From the NCBI RefSeq assembly GCF_029633865.1, contig NC_079216.1, positions 21,592,519 to 21,656,518 on the forward strand: a DNA stretch of 64,000 nucleotides, read 5' to 3'. Position numbers and translations under genes: made by a program. Numbering within the stretch: position 1 is the stretch's first letter; each line of letters begins with the position of its first letter. This document shows positions 10,901-20,629 of this stretch, piece by piece. This DNA comes from Lampris incognitus (lineage: Eukaryota > Chordata > Actinopteri > Lampriformes > Lampridae). The notes beneath the pieces were generated by a model. It ran no database searches and was not told where the DNA came from. It saw only the letters and a program-made list of their open reading frames with translations.

Positions 10901-13900
10901 GTACTTCAGCATAGCGAGCTATTGTCACAAAATAATCAAATAGATATCCCAACAATTATCTTCAACATTTACTTCAACATCTTGTGACGCCTCTTATAAC
11001 CTCTTAGGAACTTCTGAAAGCAGAAAGCATCATGCGTGACCTGAGCAACACCGAGCAGGTGGTGCTGTGCCATATAATGCCAATCCACCATCTTTCTGTA
11101 CTATGATACCTCCACATCATCTCACCATCCAGAAGTTTACATAAAAAAACAAGCAATTAGGTCGTCCGGGTAGCGTAGCGGTCTATTCTGTTGCCTACAA
11201 CACAGGGATCTCTGGTTCGGATCCCCGTGTTACATCCAGCTTGGTCGGGTGTCCCTACAGACACAATTGGCTGTGTCTGCAGGTGGGAAGCCGGATGTGG
11301 GCATGTGTCCTGGTCGCTGCACTAGCGCCTCCTCTGGTCGGTCGGGGTGCCTGTTGGGGGGAGGGAGAACTGGAGGGAATAGCGTGATCCTCCCACATAC
11401 TACATCCCCCTGGTGAAACTCCTCACTGTCAGGTGAAAAGAAGCGGCTCGCGACTCCACATGTATCAGAGGAGGCATGTGGTAGTCTGCAGCCCTCCCTG
11501 GATCAGCAGAGGGGTGCAGCAGCGACCAGGACAGCTCAGAAGAGTGGGGTAATTGGTCAAGTACAATTTGCAGAAAAAAGGGGAACATTTTAAAAACAAA
11601 AAACAAAAAAACAAAAAACAAAAAAAAAACAAGCAGTTTATAGCATGCAGTATGTGTTTGTTTTTTTTCAAATGAGCATCTTGGCATCAGATTTGAGTGG
11701 TTAGTGTGAGAGCGTGAGACCGGAACTGAAAGTGTGAGTGCCATGCCAAAAGCATTTGATGACACACATCGATTGATTTATAATAAACTCTGAATTGATG
11801 ATATGACGTTAAATCTGTGGAGCCATAGTGACGACATCTCAGTATTCCCTAACTACATTTATCCATACTTGTTCATTTGACTTTTCACATTTTGTTTACA
11901 TTAAAAATACCCCAATTCTTTTTTCCCCCCCCCCTGCCATATGGCTTGGGTGCAGCATCAGCCAGCTTGTTCCATGTTGTTTGGAAAGTTGAGAGTTAGG
12001 GATCTTGCTCGAATATTATTTAAAGTATGCTCATACGGAGGATTTAACTTGGGGTCCCTAGTTAAAGCGTTTGCGTAAGTATTTTGCATGTTTGTTTCTG
12101 CTTATTTCAGTGATGCTACATACCTTAACTACCAGGTCAACATATCCCTGGTCCTGGTCACTGGAGACTGGAGTGTAGGCTCTCACCACCAGACTGCCCT
12201 TCACCTTGGCTGACACATATACGTGCTGCCCTACAGCAGAGACCAGAGAGACGGGGTGGAGCGAGGACAGAGATTGGGGGTGGGTTGATTTGCGGGGCAG
12301 TAGAAAGGGGGTAAGTGAAAGGGAGATGATAGAGCGGGGGGAAATGGTAAAATGTTGGATTAGGTAGAGGGTATGAGTGAGGGTGGAGATTCAGAGGACT
12401 GATTGAGTTGGAATGAGGATATAAGGTGGGAGGGAGGGCTAATTGTTCTGTTGTGAGATTGAGGGAGGCAAAAAGGATCGCACTAGATGTTTATAGGTCC
12501 ATCATACCATCAGATCGATCATAAAATACCTGACTCATCATGATAGAAATAATACAGACAGTGACAAGCAACTGGTGGGCAGCAGGTTGTAGTATTTACC
12601 CTTACAATTTTACTTGCCAGTTCCTCATCTAATTTCACTTTGATTCTGAAGCCTTATGTGTTATACAGCTTGTGGCAAGTCCGAGACCACAGGCAATGAT
12701 GTAAACGAGGGCACAACAACCCATTTATTTAAGTACACAGAGATTAAAAACAATCAGAGATGGAAATTGTTACAAACAGAGATGTCTATGATCTTTAGCT
12801 GAGGGAGACAGCTTGTCATGTCTTGCTCTCTCCCAGCCTCGGATGTGTCTTCATTTGGGCTGTGGACTTTACCAAACTGTCCTGATTTAATTAGACTAAC
12901 TCAGGACGGCTGGTCCTCGCCACACTCCATCACACTAGGCATTAAACTATTACTGGAATTACATTTGAACTATTAGAAAGGCTTAGTTATCACTCCATTC
13001 AGTGGGTACAGAGCTCCACGTTATTTACTTACTTCGACCAAACATCACCTTGGGTCATCTTCAAGGCTCAGCGTTTTCGGTTTTTATTTTTCAAAGTCAT
13101 CCAGCATGCCGAATTCGCCACAAGAGGACACTATTACATAGCCTCACACGAATAGGAACAACTTTTGGATCCGTGGAAACTTAAAATCCGGGTGAAAATC
13201 AGTTTAAACCGATCTGCTCCTTTTAAAAAAATCCGGATATTTTTCGGTGAAAATCAGTAAAAACCGAAAACGCTGAGCCTTGGTCATCTTATATATGATT
13301 TTAGTAACTGGAGTATTACTGCAAAAGAATAGGCGATGAAGTAACTACTATTACGTTTTTTTGGGGGGGGGATTACCCCCCCTCCTTTTCTCCCAAATTG
13401 TATCCGGCCAATTACAACACTCTTCCGAGCAATCCCGGTCGCTACTCCACCCTCTGCCGATCCGGGGAGGACTGCAGACTACCACATGCCTCCTCCGATA
13501 CATGTGGCGTCGCCAGCCGCTTCTTTTCACCTGATAGTGAGGAGTTTCCTAATTTTCCCTCGGGGATGAATAAAGTATTCTGATTTCGCCAGGGGGACAT
13601 AGCGCATGGGAGGATCACGCTATTGCCCCCCCCCCCGAACAGGTGCCCCCACCGACCAGAGGGGGCGCCAATGCAGCGACCAGGACACATACCCACATCC
13701 GTCTTCCCATCCGCAGAAACGGTTAACTGTGTCTGTAGGGACGCTCGATCAAGTCAGAGGTAACACTGGGATTCGAACCGACGATCCCGTGTTGGTAGAC
13801 AACAGAATAGACCGCTACACTACCCGGACGCCCAGTACTACTATGTTTGTGTTAGATTATTTTAGTACCCGTCTAGAGGGATGTAACTAGTTTCATAATA

Positions 13901-15009
13901 ATGCATCTTCTATACTTTAAGTAAGGGCAGTTCTCTGATAAAGAATTTCTTGACTCAGTGTGTAATTTCTCTTGCAACCAATCGTTAGTTGATGTTGTTT
14001 CTATTTCTGTCATTTCAGATAAGAAGAGTAGAGCAGTGACTCAGTACCAATGGGCAGTCCGAGGATGTGAGCTTGAGACGGAAGGCCAAACCGAAACCTC
14101 TTGGTATCATGGCTGATTTCCTGCACAGGGACACAGACAGAAACAAGGAGAGCTTTGGTGTATTTCAGGGAATTTTCAAGGTTTGCACAACTTAACAGTA
14201 GCATACTTCTCAAAAATAATTGAGCCTAAAATAGTCATATGGCGTGCAGTGTTTTTTAAACCATCAATTCTTACTTTTGTCAGATTGCATTATCCGAAGG
14301 AGCAAATCAAAGGTTTGTCCATTTGATTAGTTTATTGCTAGGTTTGTCCACTTCCGGCGTGGGAGGATGGCGGCGTGAATTCGCGTTTGCGACGGCCTCG
14401 CCCAGTGCCGGTGTGGGAAGATGGCAGCGCGAACTTGCGTTTGCGGCGGCCTCGCCCAGTACCGTCCATACAGTGTCTGTGTCCACGTCTGCGTCTAGGT
14501 TTGTGTCTTCATTTGATGGCTGGGAGAGCTGGCGCTGGATCGGCTTGGAGAGCTTGGTCTCCTGCATCCTGTGGGCACAGGGACTACGGCCCTGCTTGGA
14601 GCTGCGCGCAAAGAGGAAACACCGAGGCGGGCTGACAGAACGCGGAAGCGGGACAGGCTAAGCTAACTGCTAGCCCATGCAGACAGTCATCCTGGCGTTC
14701 ACTCTCTTGGACAGTGAATATTCTTTTTCTTTTGATATGTTGGATATGTGTGTTTTTGTAGTCTTTGTAGTTTTTTCATTTTTGTAGTTTGGATATATGT
14801 GTTCTTGTAGCTTGGGTGTGTTTTTGTCTTTGTGTTGCACTGCTTTGGGCTGGGGGAAACGATAATGTTCCTGATGTTTAAATGTCTGTGTCCACAGAAG
14901 TTGAAATACTTAACGCCTAAGATTTGTCCAAGGATTGATGATGATTTCCTTGACTAGAAAAATATTTTGATTGAAGCGAGAGATTTTTTTTTTCAACTTT
15001 ATGACCCTT

Positions 15010-15097
<88 letters not shown>

Positions 15098-15255
15098 TTG
15101 CCTACCTGTTTTTTTATCAGGCGAAGAGGATATTTGATTGTAGGATCCTGCAGAGTGTAAGGCAGTTTCTTCTTCTTCTCTCCTCGGAGGAGGAGGAAGT
15201 ACAGCAGTGACGCCACCACCAAAGAAAAAGCAACTGCCAGAGGGGCGATCTGCAT
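4649..15255 (-). CDS. cyb5r2: NADH-cytochrome b5 reductase, complete 8-exon gene
   Basis: This FAD enzyme passes electrons from NADH to cytochrome b5, normally at the cytosolic face of membranes. Exons (minus strand): 15255-15106, 14120-14048, 12230-12124, 10161-10032, 9798-9715, 8632-8547, 8236-8137, 4821-4649. All introns use GT/AG and phases agree, giving 300 residues plus TAA. Residues 3-23 are a hydrophobic membrane anchor. The FAD motif RAYT is at 91-94, the NADH motif GGTGITPM at 179-186 and CGPPPM at 273-278. LQDP near residue 36, RAYTPVSSD and the C-terminus IFAY favour CYB5R2 over CYB5R3; the paralogue call is inferred. Odd point: the usual F-K-L-W-Y-T-L-D reads FKLCLTLD. The chosen start is the first Met before the anchor; an AG directly after it (ATGCAG) leaves open an upstream first exon. 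Confidence 0.88.
4863..4968. repeat. (GA)n microsatellite
   Basis: Nearly pure GA dinucleotides with a few gagc/ggga interruptions at the left end, in the cyb5r2-like last intron about 40 bases upstream of the final exon's splice acceptor. Confidence 0.95.
5144..5182. repeat. (TA)n/(TG)n microsatellite
   Basis: A short 'tatatata' run passes into a 'tgtgtgtg' run in the large last intron of the cyb5r2-like gene. Confidence 0.85.
5455..5832 (+). mobile_element. tRNA-derived SINE, family 1, copy 1
   Basis: The head reads like a tRNA: 'tggcgtggcggtctattc' (box A region) and 'ggttcgaatccccg' (box B). The family-specific body follows ('gtgtcctggtcgctgcacta', 'gtgaaactcctcactgtcag', 'catgtatcggaggaggcatg', 'ggaagagtggggt'). 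The same body occurs at 11161 and 13353. This copy lacks part of the tRNA-unrelated 5' body and stops at about 5832, where another repeat begins. Confidence 0.85.
5833..6140 (+). repeat. Unclassified dispersed repeat U, copy 1
   Basis: The stretch 5870-6063 is about 90% the same as 6800-6972; shared tracts include 'gtcataccagtttcctgttt', 'tattgacaacggcatatttt' and 'acctgcacctaccagcaaa'. It ends with a LINE/SINE-like tail ('atttccctacagggatcaat' then 'aaagtatcta'), suggesting the 3' end of a retroposon. No protein can be read. Confidence 0.6.
6141..6764. other. Intron stretch, nothing recognised
   Basis: AT-rich intronic sequence of the cyb5r2-like gene without an open frame or repeat that I can name. 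Confidence 0.4.
6765..6974 (+). repeat. Unclassified dispersed repeat U, copy 2
   Basis: Second copy of the repeat at 5833-6140, in the same orientation about 0.9 kb away. It lacks the retroposon-like tail and instead runs into the hairpin at 6975-7018. Confidence 0.6.
6975..7018. repeat. Perfect 20-bp inverted repeat (hairpin)
   Basis: The arm at 6975-6994 (tccacaattatgaggatgag) is exactly reverse-complemented at 6999-7018, with a 4-base loop (gata). Confidence 0.9.
7019..8136. other. Intron stretch, nothing firm
   Basis: A purine tract (7028-7044) is followed directly by TGTAGC, which looks like a polypurine tract and LTR start, but no matching LTR or coding region is present. A poly-A run lies at 7548-7560 and a short TA repeat near 8030-8041. 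Confidence 0.3.
9049..9666. mobile_element. MITE with terminal inverted repeats
   Basis: The left end GGCCCTGTTTACACCTGGCA is mirrored at the right end ('tgccagatgtaaacagggcc', one mismatch). The similarity extends inward through 'taacat' and the 'gatc.gatcacaagtgga' tract, about 60 bases per side. The element is 618 bases with no transposase frame. It sits in the cyb5r2-like intron between exons 6 and 5. I see no clear target duplication, so the superfamily is not assigned. Confidence 0.75.
10200..11160. other. Intron stretch with CT-rich tract
   Basis: Intron between cyb5r2-like exons 4 and 3. A pyrimidine-rich tract spans about 10735-10900. Open frames at 10476-10712 and 10725-10943 have no recognisable similarity. 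Confidence 0.4.
11161..11626 (+). mobile_element. tRNA-derived SINE, family 1, copy 2 (full length)
   Basis: This is the longest copy: tRNA-like head from 11161 ('gtagcgtagcggtctattct', 'ggttcggatccccgtg'), full family body, and an A-rich tail. The flanking direct repeat 'acaagcaattag' / 'acaagcagttta' (ending at 11160 and starting near 11629) fits a target duplication. It lies in the cyb5r2-like intron in opposite orientation to the gene. Confidence 0.85.
12231..13053. other. Intron stretch, nothing recognised
   Basis: Purine-rich at 12240-12480; otherwise no coding or repeat signature I can name. Confidence 0.4.
13062..13282. mobile_element. hAT-type MITE, 221 bp, with 8-bp target duplication
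   Basis: Perfect 25-base terminal inverted repeats lie at 13062-13086 and 13258-13282, starting CAAGGCTCAGCGTTTTCGG. They are flanked on both sides by gtcatctt (13054-13061 and 13283-13290). An 8-base duplication is characteristic of the hAT superfamily. The 221 bases hold no coding capacity, so this is a non-autonomous element moved by a transposase encoded elsewhere. It is in an intron of the cyb5r2-like gene. Confidence 0.88.
13353..13833 (-). mobile_element. tRNA-derived SINE, family 1, copy 3, with nested 35-bp retroposon tail
   Basis: Minus-strand copy of the SINE at 11161; the tRNA-like head is at the right end (box B-like 'ggttcgaatcccag' read on the minus strand). Imperfect flanking repeats 'agtaactacta' / 'agtactacta' fit a target duplication. 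The body is interrupted at 13549-13583 by 35 bases ending 'ggggatgaataaagtattct', flanked by tttc on both sides. This has the form of an extremely 5'-truncated LINE/SINE tail. Confidence 0.8.
14345..14900 (+). mobile_element. LINE 5' region with two tandem promoter-like monomers
   Basis: Two GC-rich units of about 57 bases (14350-14407 and 14408-14464) share 'tgggagatggcggcgcgaa'-like and 'cgtttgcg.cggcctcgccc' sequence. They are followed by single-copy GC-rich sequence and, near 14830, 'gcactgctttgggctggggg'. Tandem 5' monomers are typical of LINE promoters. The coding region is missing, so this is a truncated or internally deleted copy. It lies in the cyb5r2-like first intron, opposite to the gene. 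Confidence 0.5.
15012..15097. repeat. (TG)n microsatellite
   Basis: About 86 bases of pure TG immediately downstream of the splice donor of cyb5r2-like exon 1 (donor at 15105-15104, minus strand). Confidence 0.97.
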
Positions 15256-15347
15256 GACCACAACACACACTGTATGAGCACTTACAGCAAAGCACAAGAG
15301 TGTTGTAAAAACATCTAATGTGAGAAAGCCAGCTCGTTGACAAATGG

Positions 15348-15402
15348 TGTAGCGAATTCGAGGAGCAGCCCGGGAACCGCCACAGACGGGACGTGAACCC
15401 GT
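15348..15402 (-). mobile_element. Fragment of TRIM-like LTR (box B half)
   Basis: Read on the minus strand, this gives 'cacgggttcacgtcccg' through to 'cgaattcgctaca', the 3' third of the small LTR defined at 27235-27392. The end ..CTACA at 15348 is the LTR end. It lies about 95 bases upstream of the cyb5r2-like start codon. It could be a solo-LTR remnant; the other end is unclear. Confidence 0.6.
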
Positions 15403-15439
15403 GGAAAGCTTTTCTAGACAACCGACCACTGAGAGCGCT

Positions 15440-15650
15440 TTACACTGTATGCCTCACATACCACCATTCACATACACATTCACACACTGATGGAGGAGGC
15501 TGCCATGCAAGGCGGCAACTTGCACATCAGCAGCAACTGGGGGTTCAGTGTCTTGCTCAAGAACACTTCGACGCGCTCCCTGGAGAAGCCGGATATCGAA
15601 CCAGCAACCTTCTGATTAATAGACGACCCACTCTACGGCTCAGGAGGTAG
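15440..15650 (-). repeat. tRNA-related teleost repeat
   Basis: The plus strand reads 'ggggttcagtgtcttgctca', 'cacttcgacgcg' and 'ccggatatcgaacc', ending near 15645 with 'acccactctacggctc'. This is a common fish motif whose reverse complement has a box B-like 'ggttcgatatcc'. The copy is degenerate. Confidence 0.5.
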
Positions 15651-15883
15651 CACAGAACCTTTTTGTCATATGATTTTGCCATTTTTTGCAGTTTTTAACA
15701 ATGGTCTGATTTGTTACCAGAGTCATGAAACATTTCGTAGACATTAAAGTCTATATCCATTTTAAATTAAATTGCAAAATCTAAAAATGCAAAACTTGTG
15801 ATTGTGAGTTTATTCAGGACAACATGTTACAGTATGACCAGTATGCACATATACATTAAGTCAGTGAGCAGGTCAGTAGGATA

Positions 15884-17391
15884 TTATCTACTACTACTTT
15901 CAGCGGCTCCTGTTAGGGGTCGCCACAGTGGATCATCCGTTTCCATTTCTTCCTGTCTTCTGCGTCTTCCTCTGTCACACCACTGTCTTCCCTCACCACA
16001 TCCATAAACCTCCTCTTCGGCCTTCTTCTTTTCCTCTTTCCTGACAGCTCCATATTCACCATCCTTCTCCCAATATACCCAGCATCTCTCCTCCACACAT
16101 GTCCAAGCCATCTCAATCTTGCCTGTTTTGTCTCCAAACCGTCCAACCTGAGCTGTCCCTCTAATATAATCATACCTAATCCTGTCCTTCTTCGTTACTC
16201 CCAGGGAAAATCTTAGCATCTTCAACTCTGCCACCTCCAGCTCCACCTCCTGTCTTTTCGTCAGTGCCATTGTCTCCAAACCATATAACATAGCTGGTCT
16301 CACAACCATCCTGTAAACCTTCCCTTTAACTCTTGCTGGTACCCTTCTGTCACAAATCACTCCTGACACACTTCTCCACCCACTCCAACCTGCCTGCACT
16401 CTCTTTTTCACCTCTCTACTGCACTCCCCGTTACTTTGGACAGTTGACCCCAAGTATTTAAACTCCAATGCCTTTGTCACCTCCACTCCTTGCATCCTGA
16501 CCATTCCACTGTCCTCTCTCTCATTCACGCATAGGTATTCCGTCTTGCTCCTACTGACTTTCATTCCTCTTCTCTCTAGTGCATACCTCCACCTCTCCAG
16601 GCTCTCCTCAACCTGCACCCTACTCTCACTACAGATCACAATGTCATCCGCGAACATCATCGTCCATGGAGACTCCTGCCTGATCTTGTCCGTCAACCTG
16701 TCCATCACCATTGCAAACAAGAAAGGGCTAAGAGCCGATCCTTGATGTAATCCCACCTCCACCTTGAACCCATTTGTCATCCCAACCGCACACCTCACCA
16801 TTGTCACACTTCCCTCATACATATCCTGCACCACTCCTACATACTTCTCTGCAACTCCCGACTTCCTCATACAATACCACACCTTCTCTTTCGGCACCCT
16901 GTCATATGCTTTCTCTAAATCTACAAAGACACAATGCAACTCTTTCTGGCCTTCTCTATACTTCTCAATCAACATTCTCAAAGCAAACATCACATCTGTA
17001 GTGCTCTTTCATGGCATGAAACCATACTACTGCTCGCTAATCGTCACTTCTCCTCTGTACCTAGCTTCTATTACTCTTTCCCATATCTTCATGCTGTGGC
17101 TGATCAACTTTATACCTCTGTAGTTGTTACAGTTCTGCATATCGCCCTTGTTCTTGAAAATCGGTACCAGTATGTTTCTTCCTCACTCCTCAGGCATCCT
17201 CTCACTTTCCAAGATTGTGTTAAACAATCTAGTTAAAAATTCCACTGCCATTTCTCCTAAACATGTCCATGCCTCCACATGTATGTCATCAGGACCAACT
17301 GCCTTTCCACTCTTCATCCTCTTCATAGCTGCCCTCACTTCCTCCTTGCTAATCCACTGAACTTCCTGATTCACTATCCCCACATCATCCA

Positions 17392-17490
<99 letters not shown>

Positions 17491-18942
17491 TTCTTCATTC
17501 ATCAGCCCCTCAAAGTACTCCTTCCACCTTCTCAGTACACTCTCCTCGCTTGTCAGCACATTTCCATCTCTATCCTTGATCACCCTAACCTGCTGCACAT
17601 CCTTCGCAGCTCGGTCCCTCTGTCTAGCCAATTGGTACAAGTCCTTTTCTCCTTCCCTGTCTAACCTGTCATACAACTCACCATACGCCTTTTCCTTTTC
17701 CTTTGTCACCTCTCTCTTCACTTTACGCTGCATCTCCTTGTACTCCAGTCTACTTTCTTCATCTCTCTGACGATCCCACTTCTTTTTTGCCAGCCTCTTC
17801 CTCTGTATACTCTGCTGTACTTCCTCATTCCACCACCAAGTCTCCTTGTCTTCCTTCCTCTGCCCTGATGACACACCAAGTAGCTTCCTAGCTGTCTCCC
17901 TCACTATTTCTGCAGTGGTTTTCCAGCCATCTGGCAACTTTTCACTACCACCCAGTGCCTGTCTTAACTCCTGCCTGAACTCCACACAACAGTCTTCCTT
18001 CTTCAACTTCCACCATTTGATCTTCGGCTGTGTCTTCACTCGCTTCCTCTTCTTGGTCTCCAAAATCATCCTACAGACCACCATCCAATGTTGCCTAGCT
18101 AGCAATGTTGCTTCTGTCACCACCTTGCAGTCTCCAATCCCTTTTAGATTGCGCCTTCTACATTAGATATAGTCCACCTGTGTGCACTTTCCTCCACTCT
18201 TATACGTCACCCTGCGTTCCACCCTATTCTTGAAATATGTATTCACCACAGCCATTTCCATCCTTTTCACAAAATCGACCACCATCTGTCCTTCCACATT
18301 TCTCTCCTTGACTCCATACCTTCCCATCACCTCCTCATCTCCTCTGTTCCCTTCACCAACATGTCCATTGAAGTCCGCTCTAATCACCACTCTCTCCTCC
18401 TTGGGTACCCTCTCCACCACGTCGTCCAACTCACTACAGAATTCTTCTTTCTCATCCATCTCACACCCAACTTGCGGGACATATGCGCTGATAACATTCA
18501 GAAATACACCTTCGATTTCCAGCTTCATACTCATCACTCTGTCTGACACTCTCTTCACCTCCAGCACGCTCTTGACATTTCTCCTCCCATTCGCACCATG
18601 GTAGAAGAGTTTGAGCCCACCTCCGATACTCCTGGCCTTACTCCCCTTCCACCTGGTCTCTTGCACACACAGTAAGCCTACCTTTCTTCTTTCCATCATA
18701 TCAGCCAGCTCGCTCCCTTTACCAGTCATAGTTCCAACATTCAAAGTTCCGACTCTCGCCTCCACACGCCTACCTTTCCTCCTCTCTAGCTGCCTCTGGA
18801 TATGCCTTCCCCCTCTCCTTCTCCTTTGCTCAACAGTAGCATAGTTTCCACTGGCACCCTGCTCGTTAACAGTACTGGTGGCAGTTGTTGGTAACCTGGG
18901 CCTCGACCAATCCGGTATGGAAATTTTATTTATGATCCGCAT
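15884..18942 (-). pseudogene. RTE LINE endonuclease-reverse transcriptase, broken
   Basis: Segment 18942-18163 holds the endonuclease: [26 protein letters not shown] and [13 protein letters not shown], then TAA. Segment 18123-17374 is the linker, ending in an expanded (GA)n that shifts the frame. Segment 17392-17183 has GKAVGPDDIHVEAW and ends MPEE-TGA. Segment 16993-15884 has the reverse transcriptase: FVDLEKAYDRVP, GLHQGSALSPFLF and the catalytic FADD (MFADDIVICSE), running to the 3' end. The final third is frameshifted relative to copy 2. Catalytic residues survive, but at least three frame breaks prevent a full product. The TGA after MPEE is shared with copy 2. Confidence 0.9.
17396..17487. 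repeat. (CT)n expansion inside the LINE coding region
   Basis: 92 bases of pure CT (GA on the coding strand). Copy 2 at about 28642-28654 has only a short gagagagagaga at the same codons, so this microsatellite grew from an in-frame seed after insertion and broke the frame. Confidence 0.95.
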
Positions 18943-19375
18943 ATTTGATTTGGCAAAGGTTTTACGCCGGATGCCCTTCCTGACGCAACCCTCCCCATTT
19001 GTCCGGGCTTGGGACCGGCACTAAGAATGCACTGGCTTGTGCATCCTCAGTGGCTGGGTTGTCAGTAGAATAGTATAATTGAATATATTCAAGATATCAG
19101 AAAAGTCATGCACAGTTAAACAGAGTCCCCTGCAGGAGAACATTTTATGGCCTTCAAAGTAGGTTTTAAAGGTTTACATCTTTAGGGATGGAAGAACCTT
19201 TAAATCTATAAATAAGTTCAAATAGATTGAAAGGTGACAGCAAAAAATAATTCCTACCGAATTCTGATCCATAGCTTTAGTAGTTTAGTGTCTCTCTTTC
19301 CCCGCCACTGGTAAAAAGACCAAGCACAGTTCAAGTTTCATTGAACTTTGGGCTCTCTCACATACACTCATTTGT

Positions 19376-19422
19376 GTGGACACACACAAACACGCACGCA
19401 CGCACACAAACACACACGCAAA
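19376..19422. repeat. (CA)n-like microsatellite
   Basis: Interrupted 'cacacacaaacacgcacgca' repeat. Confidence 0.8.
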
Positions 19423-19617
19423 AAGGACGTAATGGGGGCGGGGCTTGCAGCTCGGGGAGGGGCTTGCAGCTGGGGGAAAGGTAACGGAAGGTACAGGAAA
19501 CCAGTAATGAGAGAGTTCATCATGACACACATTGCTTCATATGCAGTAGAGAGAAGCGTCGCGCAATCACATCACCGTAAGAGGAGAGGTGAAAGTGGGT
19601 GGGAGAAAGAAAGAAGG

Positions 19618-19668
19618 AGCGCGCGAGAGAGAGAGACAGAGACAGAGAGAGAGCGAGAGAGAGAGAGA
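19618..19668. repeat. (GA)n-like microsatellite
   Basis: Imperfect GA-rich run with gaca and gagc interruptions. Confidence 0.8.
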
Positions 19669-19889
19669 ATGTATTACATAATGGTAACTTCTACCCTCTT
19701 CTGTAGATATTAATTTATTAACCACTGACGAAAACGTATCCTCATATACATGATCTGTTTGTTTTTAAAATTCTTCAAAAACAAACTTTATAGATATAGT
19801 AGATATAGATATAGATATATAGATGTAGTAGATATATCTGAAGCAAGATTACATTTTTGATAGCGCAAATTAAAAGCACTTACTTATAA

Positions 19890-20395
19890 GAGAAAGTCGA
19901 AATCTCCTAATAGTTGGTATGTCCCAAACTGCCTTAATTGAAGCTCGCAGTCTTTCTGGCATTGACTGTGATCTGTAATCCACATTATTTCAACATTCTC
20001 TCGCAGCATTTCAGAGGTCGCGGTGCTGTGACGTCAGAGTGTGTTTCATATATGTTCCTGTAGGGGTTGCATGGGGTTAAGGTTTGGTTACTGTGGAGGG
20101 AAAGCCATACAAGTTAATACTTCCAGCTCCTGTTTTGACTTCAGATAGTCTTGGCAAAGCTTTTATGTGTGCTTCAGTTCAGTAATTTACTAGAAAATAA
20201 ATCTTCTTCCATACATCTTAAACCCAGAAGACATGTCATGTCTCTGTAGAATAGAGTAGGAATTCTCTTTGGTCAGTGTGTTGTTGATCCTGTGCAAATC
20301 AGTGTCTCCTGGGTGGACCAAACAGCCCCAAACCTGTTGCCCCCACCATGTTTGACAGCAGGTTTTATGCACTGTTGCATTAACTGTTCACATGG
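19890..20395 (-). pseudogene. Tc1/mariner transposase remnant
   Basis: The minus-strand frame 20372-20190 gives VWGCLVHPGDTDLHRIN, LTKENSYSILQRH and GRRFIF. This is the segment between the first and second catalytic Asp of Tc1-like transposases (usual form VWGCF..GTGDLHRI.GTLTKE). Farther on, near 19920-19990, another frame reads MPERLRASIKAVWDIPTIRR, resembling the C-terminus. Several frame breaks separate the parts, and I found no terminal inverted repeats. It is an old, inactive fragment. Confidence 0.6.
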
Positions 20396-20473
20396 ACGAC
20401 TCCTTACATAAACAGTGCCGTTTCAACTGAAAAGTTCACGTTTTGAAATATGTATTTTGTATGTTGACTTATG

Positions 20474-20629
20474 TGGCCAAACCTGATAGTTTTTCTCTGA
20501 CTATTGACATTCTATAGTTCCCCCATCGCCTTAGGTTAAGAGTCTGGGTGTCATCCTTGACAGCAAAATATCTTTTGAAGTTCACATCAACAATGTTACT
20601 CGGTCTGCATACTTCCATCAACGCAATAT
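20474..20629 (+). pseudogene. LINE (L2/Rex-like) reverse transcriptase C-terminal fragment
   Basis: Plus-strand codons give SLTIDI and then, after a frame break, [20 protein letters not shown] and SAYFHQRNI. This matches the end of the reverse transcriptase domain of L2/Rex1-type LINEs (LGVI.D..LSFE.HI..VT..AFFHLRNI). It stops abruptly at 20629, where the small LTR element begins. Confidence 0.6.

Larger units (their letters stand above)
15872..19068 (-). mobile_element. RTE-clade LINE, full length but inactive (copy 1)
   Basis: About 3.2 kb read on the minus strand from about 19060 to about 15880. It has a short leader, an apurinic-type endonuclease, a linker, a reverse transcriptase and a tail of repeated TAG units. 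Flanking gtcagtag (15872-15879 and 19061-19068) is the target duplication, showing that the copy is full length. RTE elements encode one endonuclease-reverse transcriptase polyprotein and move by target-primed reverse transcription. The frame is broken several times (see the pseudogene entry). A 5'-truncated relative lies at 27616-30176. Confidence 0.9.

Noticed and set aside
14917..15429. 170-codon minus-strand frame read as one protein
   Set aside because: Only the part 15255-15106 is the cyb5r2-like first exon; the His-Thr run is the (TG)n microsatellite in the intron.
17279..17770. 163-codon plus-strand frame with a long Leu-Ser run
   Set aside because: Translation of the (CT)n array antisense to the RTE LINE; a shadow frame.
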